Shown here: piece by piece, positions 60,300 to 64,000 of the stretch | How the letters are laid out: each line of letters opens with the position of its first letter | Position numbering within the stretch: the first letter of the stretch is position 1 | Assembly: GCA_014529385.2 (NCBI GenBank) | Contig: JABFUD020000267.1 | Coordinates: forward strand, 1 to 64,000 | DNA from: Adiantum capillus-veneris | Lineage: Eukaryota; Streptophyta; Polypodiopsida; Polypodiales; Pteridaceae | Reading direction: 5' to 3' | DNA length: 64,000 nt | Made by a program: the position numbers and the translations under genes | Notes under the pieces: model-generated | The model's input: the letters and a program-made list of their open reading frames with translations, nothing else | What the model was told of the DNA's origin: nothing | Database searches by the model: none

Positions 60300-61851
60300 T
60301 AATTCTCCCAAATGACTTTCTCATGTTAAACTGATCATTTAATATGGGGAAGTACCACGGGAGTAAAAGCTAAAATATTGGTAAGGTTGCCAGACTGGTC
60401 TTTGCAGGGATCCAAAGGGGGGTAGTCTGCAAAAGAGCAATGTGCATCATTGGAGCTTAAAAGACCTAAGGTTCAACTCCATTAAGACTTCCATAAGCTA
60501 AGGTTCCAAACTTTAATTGAAAAGTCCAAATGGTCAAAGCTGGGAAAATTGGATGGTGTAAGGAAGACTCAAAATTCTTCCCACATCCCTATCAAGAAGG
60601 GGGCGAACCCTAATGGTAGGGGATGAGAGAGAAACACACACACACACACACACACACACACTCCAAAGATCCCCCTTCACAAAGGGAATATTGGACACAT
60701 GTCAGGCTCCTAGGCTAGCTGCCCCCAATCTCCCCTCAAATCCTATTGGATGGCCATATAGGTGGACCAATGAGAATTAGGCTAGAGTAAAATTATTCTA
60801 ATCAATTTAAAAATGCTTGATAAAAGAACAATAAAAATTAAGCTCCCTAGTGACTATTGAACAGTCTACCAAGGGGTCCAATGAGCATCCAACAGCCCAA
60901 TGGCTTGCCTGATTCCTATTGGCAAGAAGACTAAGAGGTCCAATGAAAGTTTAATTGAATTATTTAATTACCTAAAGCTCTCACGAAAGGGGAAAGGGGG
61001 ACACATGTCACAAGGCTATCAATTATTCTTCTAATTTGTGATTGGCTAAGCTTTACAGGAGCCAATGGGAGGCCAACATGAGCAATTAGCAAGAGGGGTC
61101 GACCAAGAAGAGAGAGAGAACTGCATTATAATCTAACACATTGCTACATACACACACACACACACACACAACTCATGTGTGCAAGAAGAACTCCATTTCC
61201 TTCTCCAAGCATTGAGAAGTAGAGGCCTACACCAACAACTCTTGGCTCTACACCAACAACTCTTGGCTATGGAATGCAAAGCCAACCAAGAGCCAAGCTT
61301 CAATGGCATGCTCATCTCCTCTACCATGCTACTTACTAAGCAAAGCTATGGTATTAGAGTGATTATGTGAGGAGAATACTTCTTTCTCGTAAGATACATC
61401 TTCTTCCTCTCAATCTATCATCATTCCCTGCTAGCTCTCACCATTTTTGAAGGTGTGTGAGGTCTTGGTATTGAGGCTAGGGACACTATGTGTGTTTTTC
61501 AAGCATAATTTAGTGCATGAAGCTTCCATCTTCATTGTACTAACTAGTTTTGTCAAGGAACACGAAGATTGTATTGTACAAAAGTCTCCTTTGATGGGAG
61601 AAACTATAATACAAAGCCTTTATGGAGGGGGGACCGGCTCCACGTAAATCCGGTCCTCAACTATTGTCAATTGTTCTATTTCTCTCTCTTTTCAAGTATT
61701 GTCAATGCCAAATTAGCTAGGTGTAAATTGCTATGTTTCTTTCTCAAATTAAGTACTCTCTCTATGCTCGTTAGGAACTTGTTCTTAATGAAATGCTCAC
61801 TATGTTATCAATTTCCGCTACACACAAGTTACTAGTGCATTAAATGTTACA
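60300..61851 (+). repeat. 5' LTR of the right-edge gypsy-type element (outer end uncertain)
   Basis: The inner end is at about 61851 (…TTACA before the PBS). Between 60740 and 61080 the sequence has about eight CCAAT/ATTGG boxes (for example ACCAATGAG, TCCAATGAGC, CCTATTGGC, TGATTGGC, GCCAATGGG), with a TATA-like ATTATAATC at about 61124. It reads as a U3 promoter followed by a leader. The outer boundary was not found because the 3' LTR is off the window. Confidence 0.4.
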
Positions 61852-61852
61852 T

Positions 61853-61865
61853 TTGTATTAGAGCT
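61853..61865 (+). other. Degenerate tRNA-Met primer-binding site
   Basis: TTGTATTAGAGCT on the plus strand resembles TGGTATCAGAGC with two changes, right after the proposed LTR end. Confidence 0.5.
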
Positions 61866-62240
61866 ATTGGTTTCTCTTTTCTTGCTCAATAAGAGAGGTC
61901 CTCAAGCTTGCTACAAATGGTTGGTGTTATTGATTGCAAAAGAGTAAGTAGAATAGGTATTTTTCATCCTTGAAGCACGCCTGCTTTATGCAGTTAACGG
62001 GATACCGTCAAGAGCTATGGTCTTAATAATGGAGTCCTACGGGGCTTGCCTATGGCTTAACCATTATTGAGCTATTAGAAGCTTGGCAAGAACAAGTGCT
62101 CTCTTGGCTCTATTGAACCCTCTCTTCTATTCCTTGCAATTATGATGCTTGAGTACTTATCTTTGAAGGTAAACAGGAGTAGCAACTAGGCCTTGAAGTG
62201 TCAAAGTATAAGTAAAAATCTATACCTAAAATTTGCTAGC

Positions 62241-63840
62241 ATGGCTGACAAGGGAAAAGAGATGGAAATGAATGTTGATAGCTTTGATTTTGCTAATGAA
62301 AGAGCAACTAATGATGCCCCTATGCGTGTAAACTATCTTGTTTCTAGGCTTCAACAAGCCTTGGGCAACCCATCCCTCCAAGGTGAAGTGCTACAACAAT
62401 TGCGCACCCATGGTATTCTCCAAACTCCCAAGCAAGAAGAGAGAGTACCTAGGAAAGCTCCTGGTGAGACTTCCAAAAGAGGGCTCTCTCCGCTAAGGGA
62501 AGAAGAGGAGGATCCGTACCAAGGGCTCAAAAACTTCCTACTCGATGAGGCATCTCCCTCCCAAAGGAGAAACCAATTTTCAACGGTAGAGCCCCCACCA
62601 AAAGAACGAGAAAGAAGTGAGTCTCTTGCCACCTCAGCGGAAATGGCTCCACAAAGACAGCGGGAAAAACGCTCTCCACCAAGACACCCCCTAAACAGAG
62701 AAAACCATCGCATACTTCTCTACACCATAATTCAAAGAGGGAAGAGAGAAAACACTAGAAGAAAAATGCGAGAAAGAGGTCACCCTCTTCTTCATCCTCT
62801 TCCTCTTGTGAAGAAAGTGATGGTGCAGACAAGGAGGAACAAGGGAAGAAAAAGACAAGAAAGAGGTCACCCTCTTCTCCATCCTCCTCATATTCTTCCT
62901 CTTCTGAAGAGTGATGGTGCAGCTCTTGAACCACCTAAAAGAAGAGGCCATAGGAAATCCTATGCCACCTGGAAGAGGTCGTCCAAGCTCTAAAAGTTCA
63001 AAGAGGGAGGAAAGAACATCTCTTTCCTTACTAAGATGTCACTTTTGGTGAGGGAATTTATCCAACAATTCAATGCAGTGTTTGGAAATGAGGGCTTCAC
63101 GGAGTCCTCTAAGCTACGTCATGTAGCCATGCATTTTCAAAGTCCGCCAGGCAATGGTGGTCTAGCCTACAAGCAAACGGTGAAGCTCCACGAACATGGA
63201 AAGCTTTAAGAGCTTCCATCATGAAGCAGTTTTTGGCTACCGATGCCAAAGACAAAGTACTCACCGAATGGCGAAGCTTGAAGCTCTCTCCCTACAAATC
63301 TATTCACAAATATGTAGACAAGTTTTGGGATTTACACCTCAAAGCCACTATCTTCAAAAAGATGAGAGCAAAAACAAAAAAAATTTGTGGGTTTAATTGA
63401 GGATATGGTAGAGTATGTTAACTCGCAAAGGCCATGCACCATATCTGCTTTCATACACCATACCATGGTGGCTTCAAGAATCAATTTCCAACAAGGGGCT
63501 AAGAGAAATCTTAAGCCCACGGAAAATAAGGACCATAAAGAGCCTAAGGGGAAGGACAACGTCCAAAAGTCTCCCAAAGGCAATGCCAACAACAACAAAG
63601 CTAAGGAGAAGGGAGTTTATAAAGTCAAAAATAAACTCTCTCCTAAAGATCTAGAGAGTTATCAAAAAGATAACCGTTGTTTCAAGTGTGGGGAGCAAGG
63701 GCATGCCTATCATGCTTGTCCCCACAAGAATACACATAATGAGCCTCCTAGAGCTACCTTGGTTGAAATTCAAGAAGAGGATGCTCATCACAAAGGATCT
63801 CCTCTATGCCATGCTTGGGGAAAGGTAAGAGAACATGATG
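62241..63840 (+). pseudogene. gag: Gag of the right-edge gypsy-type element
   Basis: Starts at ATG 62241 (MADKGKEMEMNVDSFDF, context GCATGGCT). A low-complexity Arg/Glu/Pro region follows to about 62990. Then the gag core in another frame, about 63190-63365: TWKALRASIMKQFLATDAKD, LTEWRSLKLSPYKSIHKYV and KFWDLHLKA. It returns to the first frame with VGLIEDMVEYVNSQRP and ends in the zinc knuckle CFKCGEQGHAYHAC (63678-63719). At least two frameshifts make this copy defective. The protein coats the element RNA. Confidence 0.75.
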
Positions 63841-63850
63841 CTTTCATTTC

Positions 63851-64000
63851 TTTGACCCTGGTTCTACTCACAATTTCATATCCACAGAGTTGGCCACCAA
63901 GCTAGGCATCCAAGCCTATGAGATGGGAGATGTCCTACTTGTCGATGGTGCTTTCAAGGGGCAAGAAGCCTCAGTCATTCCCTTAATTGGGAAATTGAGG
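63851..64000 (+). CDS. pol: Protease start of the right-edge element, cut by window end
   Basis: FDPGSTHNFISTELATKLGI matches the retropepsin start of plant gypsy elements (usually D-S-G-(A/S)-T-H-N-F), but Pro replaces the residue after Asp. LLVDGAFKGQEASVIPL follows. It is frameshifted relative to the zinc-knuckle frame. The rest of pol lies beyond the window. Confidence 0.7.

Overview
This is repeat-dominated DNA from a land plant nuclear genome. The evidence is nested LTR retrotransposons of both plant superfamilies (Ty3/gypsy and Ty1/copia), primer-binding sites matching plant initiator tRNA-Met and a tRNA-Asp-like primer, a Mutator-like transposase relic, a plant pararetrovirus-like relic, and very long (GA)n/(CT)n, (CA)n and (TA)n microsatellites. 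I found no intact host gene, tRNA or rRNA. I cannot name the species.

Layout. 1-15283 is a giant minus-strand Ty3/gypsy element (E1, Tat/Athila-like) whose 3' LTR lies off the left edge. In sense order it has a 5' LTR (15283-14497), a PBS, a leader with a palindrome array, an extra ORF/gag extension, gag, protease, RT-RNase H, a duplicated integrase zinc-binding module, the integrase core, a second retropepsin-like domain, W-x-P-K repeats, a second palindrome array and a downstream ORF3. 15284-19276 is intergenic: microsatellites, a large foldback and a 377-bp tandem array. 19277-35138 is a plus-strand Mutator-like transposase relic. A long non-autonomous LTR element (LARD, 22511-34828) is inserted in it, and that element's right LTR is split by a copia element (27322-32873, TSD GATTG). 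35655-42338 is E2, a truncated and decayed relative of E1 in the same orientation.

42878-48807 is a plus-strand pararetrovirus-like relic next to a (TA)n tract, with direct terminal repeats, a tRNA-Met PBS and protease, RT and RNase H domains. It abuts a minus-strand LTR-element remnant (48808-50100: decayed gag, PBS, 157-bp LTR). 50101-54139 is mostly microsatellite-rich spacer. 54140-57246 is a young-looking non-autonomous element with 873-bp LTRs (about 10 differences by eye) and an intact acidic 397-codon ORF with no pol. After more spacer and a LINE endonuclease scrap (about 59395-59599), the right edge (from about 60.3 kb) holds the 5' part of another plus-strand gypsy-type element: U3 with many CCAAT boxes, PBS, gag with a zinc knuckle, and the start of protease.

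The most unusual signals are four. (1) A 24-nt perfect palindrome recurs 12 times in E1 and E2, mostly at about 284-bp spacing, in otherwise diverged sequence. (2) E1 has a second aspartic-protease-like domain fused in frame behind the integrase, followed by W-x-P-K repeats. (3) A module of about 115-125 residues containing the integrase HHCC finger is duplicated in tandem, and both E1 and E2 have it. (4) The 54140-57246 element has an intact ORF of unknown function. All statements come from reading the sequence. Boundaries marked approximate were judged by eye.
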